Positions 6,548-8,830 of a stretch of 8,830 bases of DNA are shown here, one piece after another (the stretch's first letter is position 1; every line of letters starts with the position of its first letter). The notes under the pieces were generated by a model. That model was not told the DNA's origin and did not search any database. It was given only the letters and a program-made list of their open reading frames with translations. This stretch comes from an uncultured Roseiflexaceae bacterium (GTDB lineage: Bacteria > Chloroflexota > Chloroflexia > Chloroflexales > Roseiflexaceae): positions 1 through 8,830 of the forward strand of contig CAIPUQ010000585.1 of assembly GCA_903868295.1 (NCBI GenBank), in the 5' to 3' direction. Made by a program: the position numbers and the translations under genes.

Positions 6548-7576
6548 ATGACGACCGACTACGCAACCGACATCCTCGCCCAGCCAGCCCTGTTGACGAC
6601 AGCCTTGCACACGCATTTGGCGGCTGGCAGTCAGACACACGCTGCCGCCGCACTGCTCCGCGCCGCACGTGGTAAGCGGATTATTTTGACCGGTATGGGG
6701 AGTTCGTTTTATTCGGCCTATCCCGCAATGCTGACGTTATTGGCAGCCGGGTATGCAGTCCAGCATATCGAGCTGTCCGAGCTGTTGCACTTTGGTGCGG
6801 CGGCATTGACGGCGGACTCGCTGCTGATTATCATTTCGCAATCCGGCGAGACCATCGAAGCGGTGCGCCTGCTCCAAAACGTCAAGCCGCAGTCGACCAT
6901 CATCGCGGTCACCAATAACCCCAACGGCACGCTAGCCAAGGCTGCCCATGCAGTAGTGCCGCATTTGGCCGGTGCCGAGCGCGCCGTAGCGACCAAGACC
7001 TACACGACTTCGCTGGTGGCACTCGGGGTGTTGGTACGCCTCGTGGTGGGCGAGTCGACCGAGCAGATTCAACGTGCCATCCAGCCTTCGTTGAGCGCTA
7101 TGCAGACGCTCAATGCGAGCTTTGTTGCGAGTGAACTGCCGGCACTGTGGCGCACCTGGGGGGCGATTACCTTTGTGGGCCGCGGTCCGTCGTATGCATC
7201 GGCAATGGCGGGTTCGTTGTTGTTCAAAGAGACCGCGCGCATGCCGGCAGACGCACTGAGTAGCGCCCAGTTTCGTCACGGGCCGCTCGAAATCGCCGGC
7301 CCCAAGTTGCGGGCAATTATCTGTGCTGGTCCGGGATCGACGTTGGGCTTTGATGTGCGTCTCGCCGACGAACTGCATGCCTATGGCAGCGCGGTATGGC
7401 TGATTGGTCCCGTCACCGAGCCCAAGCCATACCCGGTGACGGTCATCCCCGCGTTGGACTATGCCCCTCTCGCAGAAATCATTCCGCTCCAGCATGCTGC
7501 AGGGGCACTGACGACGGCGATTGGCCTGATACCCGGCGAGTTTGCGCATATTGGCAAAGTAACTGACAGCGAATAA
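6548..7576 (+). CDS. Double-SIS-domain sugar-phosphate isomerase/deaminase-like protein (GlmS isomerase-domain family)
   Basis: SIS proteins of this layout bind phosphosugars and interconvert amino-sugar and keto-sugar phosphates, or release ammonia from them. An N-terminal ILAQP (residues 9-13) is typical of the family. SIS-1 shows GMGSSF (49-54) and the phosphate-binding SQSGET (97-102), with AERAVATKTYT at 143-153 in place of the GlmS EIGVASTK stretch. SIS-2 shows GRGPSYASA (211-219), KE (227-228) and RHGPLE (243-248). The tail GKVTDSE keeps a Lys (337) like the active-site Lys of GlmS. The His that opens the sugar ring in GlmS (in IHAEAY) appears to be Pro233 here. With no glutaminase domain it is not a GlmS; an AgaS-, NagB-II- or FrlB-like role is possible. 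GAGGAG at 6534-6539 fixes the start. Confidence 0.88.
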   Translation: MTTDYATDILAQPALLTTALHTHLAAGSQTHAAAALLRAARGKRIILTGMGSSFYSAYPAMLTLLAAGYAVQHIELSELLHFGAAALTADSLLIIISQSGETIEAVRLLQNVKPQSTIIAVTNNPNGTLAKAAHAVVPHLAGAERAVATKTYTTSLVALGVLVRLVVGESTEQIQRAIQPSLSAMQTLNASFVASELPALWRTWGAITFVGRGPSYASAMAGSLLFKETARMPADALSSAQFRHGPLEIAGPKLRAIICAGPGSTLGFDVRLADELHAYGSAVWLIGPVTEPKPYPVTVIPALDYAPLAEIIPLQHAAGALTTAIGLIPGEFAHIGKVTDSE

Positions 7577-7600
7577 ACCGATGCCCAGTAGGAGGGTTCG

Positions 7601-8662
7601 ATGAACGAAGCAATGCTCTACGATGTCCTTTCGCAGCTCTGTGACATCCCCGGCCCCAGCGGTGCCGAGGCAGCAGTACGTGAGTCGCTCATCGAACGCT
7701 GGGGCGGCTTGGTCCAAGAAATCACCGTGGATCGTGTGGGCAACCTGTTGGTCAAAGTGGGGGGCACTGGACCGAAGGTCGTCATTCAGGCACACATGGA
7801 CGAAATCGGATTTGTCGTACGTTCCATCACCGATGACGGCTTTTTGTTGTTGGACACCGCGCAAGGGCCGCGCCGGGCGTCACCAGATCGGCGCTACTTC
7901 ATCGGGCAAAATGCGCAAGTCATCGGACGTGATGGGGTAGTCGCAAGCGGTCTATTTGCCGCAGCGAGTGGCCATGTGATGACCCAAGCCCAAGTCGACA
8001 AAGCACATCTCGGTTTTGAGGACATCTTTGTCGATATCGGGGTGAGTAGTCGTGCCGAGGCACTGGGGTTGGGGGTGCATGTCGGTGCGCCGGTTATCTG
8101 GCATCGTCCGGTGCAACGGATTGGGCGCTTGTTGTCTGGCAAAGCGATGGACGATCGTATGCCGCTGGCACTCATGGATGTCGTGCTCCACAGCGTGGAC
8201 GTCGCTACCTTGGGGTGCGAGCTCTGGTTTGCTGCAACCATCCAAGAAGAAAACGGCTTGCATGGTGCCCGTGCGCTCGCAGTCCGCGGTGACTTCGACA
8301 TGGTGTTGGCACTCGATGTGGGGTTGACCGGCGATGTACCGACGGTCGGGATGCGTGAATACGACGCGCGGCTGGGCGGAGGACCGACGTTGGTCCACAA
8401 GGATGCCGCTATCCAATATGACCGACGCATGCTGTGGCATTGTGTGGACTTGGCACAACGGTTGGGGATCCCCGTGCAGCATGGAGTGTATGCGAACTAC
8501 GGGTCGGATGGTGCATCGTTTATCGGCGCTGGTATCCCAGCGCTGCTGATTGGTATCCCGACACGCTATACCCACACGGCGTTTGAGGCAGTCGACCCTG
8601 CCGACATGTGGGCAACCATCAGACTCCTCCAGGCGTTCATCAGCGACCCCGCCAAACTCTAA
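7601..8662 (+). CDS. M42 family metallopeptidase (glutamyl aminopeptidase/endoglucanase-like)
   Basis: M42 enzymes are cytosolic two-metal aminopeptidases, often large tetrahedral complexes, that trim peptides; some are misnamed endoglucanases. The order of motifs is complete: IPGPSG (16-21), AHMDEIG (64-70) with metal ligand His65 and Asp67, KAMDDR with bridging Asp185, IQEENG with Glu216 as likely general base and Glu217 as metal ligand, LDVG with Asp239, and PTRYTH with His325. The inserted dimerisation/oligomerisation domain lies at about 70-165. The length of 353 is normal. AGGAGGG (7590-7596) sits just before the ATG. It is the third large gene of the run, 24 bases after the SIS gene, and its stop overlaps that of the convergent edge ORF by four bases. 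Confidence 0.9.
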   Translation: MNEAMLYDVLSQLCDIPGPSGAEAAVRESLIERWGGLVQEITVDRVGNLLVKVGGTGPKVVIQAHMDEIGFVVRSITDDGFLLLDTAQGPRRASPDRRYFIGQNAQVIGRDGVVASGLFAAASGHVMTQAQVDKAHLGFEDIFVDIGVSSRAEALGLGVHVGAPVIWHRPVQRIGRLLSGKAMDDRMPLALMDVVLHSVDVATLGCELWFAATIQEENGLHGARALAVRGDFDMVLALDVGLTGDVPTVGMREYDARLGGGPTLVHKDAAIQYDRRMLWHCVDLAQRLGIPVQHGVYANYGSDGASFIGAGIPALLIGIPTRYTHTAFEAVDPADMWATIRLLQAFISDPAKL

Positions 8663-8679
8663 GGGGTGTCGCTGATTTT
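8642..8679 (+). terminator. Possible weak rho-independent terminator after the M42 gene
   Basis: AGCGA and CCCC (8642-8650) can pair with GGGG (8663-8666) and TCGCT (8669-8673), leaving a two-base bulge and a loop of about 12 bases, followed by GATTTT (8674-8679). The stem covers the last codons and the stop of the peptidase gene. The T-run is short and the bulge weakens the stem, so it is only a candidate. The mirror copy is 152-189 on the other strand. Confidence 0.3.
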
Positions 8680-8829
8680 GACGCTCAGAATCCGTTGGAA
8701 TGTGACCAACAGCGGCTCTACACTCGATGGTGCGCTCCGATCAGCAAATGTCACCTGATCGGAACCACTCATAATCGTGTGAAAAACCGCACCGGCACTG
8801 CCTGTTGGCAGGGCATCAGGCAAGCGCAT
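8659..8829 (-). CDS. C-terminal part of an unidentified protein, right copy, cut by the window edge
   Basis: Mirror copy of the open frame at 2-172, running in from the right edge and ending at 8659-8661. It converges on the M42 gene with a four-base overlap of stops. The frame stays open across all 56 codons, and an 8-bp inverted repeat (8737-8744 with 8755-8762) lies within it. Whether it is a real gene end cannot be settled without the sequence beyond the edge. Confidence 0.4.
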   Translation of the reverse strand: MRLPDALPTGSAGAVFHTIMSGSDQVTFADRSAPSSVEPLLVTFQRILSVKISDTP

Positions 8830-8830
8830 C

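Larger units (their letters stand above)
4416..8830 (-). repeat. Right arm of a perfect whole-window palindrome
   Basis: This is the mirror copy of the left arm. It carries the same genes in opposite orientation: hydrolase, leader ORF, decarboxylase-like gene, SIS gene, M42 peptidase gene and the edge ORF. The two arms show no sequence divergence, so neither copy looks older, decayed or functionally specialised. Gene counts from this window should be halved unless the duplication is shown to be real. Confidence 0.97.

Noticed and set aside
5576..6640. A 354-residue minus-strand open frame across the decarboxylase gene, and its mirror at 2191-3255
   Set aside because: It is antisense to a gene with complete family motifs, has a shadow-like composition rich in Arg, Cys and His, and has no conserved motifs. 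The same holds for the 310-residue frame opposite the SIS gene and the 207- and 178-residue frames opposite the M42 gene.
1..8830. Mobile element or composite transposon with long inverted repeats
   Set aside because: There is no transposase, no unique cargo between the arms, no target-site duplication and no spacer. The arms carry ordinary metabolic genes.

Overview
The whole 8,830-base window is a palindrome: base i is the complement of base 8831-i, so bases 1-4415 are repeated in reverse complement as bases 4416-8830, with no spacer. Every gene therefore appears twice, in mirror image, and the real unique content is about 4.4 kb. The symmetry point falls between 4415 and 4416, and the window ends are also mirror images, so the window is probably one entire contig. 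A zero-spacer, mismatch-free palindrome of this size is much more likely to be a sequencing or assembly foldback than a stable chromosomal structure. A linear-replicon hairpin end read through into a head-to-head dimer is a less likely biological alternative.

Unique content, read in the right arm: an alkaline-phosphatase-superfamily hydrolase points toward the centre (4460-5242, minus). A 58-bp divergent intergenic region with a 7-bp inverted repeat follows. On the plus strand comes a tightly packed run: an 18-codon leader ORF (5301-5357), a GHMP-family mevalonate-(di)phosphate-decarboxylase-like protein whose start codon overlaps the leader stop as ATGA (5354-6520), a double-SIS sugar-phosphate isomerase/deaminase-like protein (6548-7576) and an M42 glutamyl aminopeptidase-like metallopeptidase (7601-8662). 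Gaps between the last three genes are 27 and 24 bases and each has a clear Shine-Dalgarno sequence, so they look like one operon. A possible weak terminator covers the end of the peptidase gene. An incomplete ORF from outside converges on the peptidase gene and overlaps it by four bases. The left arm is the same set mirrored. No intergenic stretch exceeds about 90 bases, and I see no tRNA, rRNA, CRISPR, IS element or phage gene.

Organism: a bacterium with moderately high GC, standard code and strong Shine-Dalgarno sites. A decarboxylase of this kind, with an N-terminal extension and the KYHG variant of the KYWGK motif, fits best with Chloroflexota, where mevalonate-pathway decarboxylases occur. 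That assignment is from general familiarity with the family, not a search, and is tentative.

How the genes may work together: the decarboxylase would make an isopentenyl-type phosphate by ATP-driven decarboxylation. The SIS protein and the peptidase act on amino-sugar phosphates and peptides in related families and have no obvious place in isoprenoid synthesis. The cluster may therefore serve a less usual pathway, or may simply group housekeeping enzymes. No defence system or mobile element is evident; the most notable features are the palindrome itself and the translationally coupled leader ORF.
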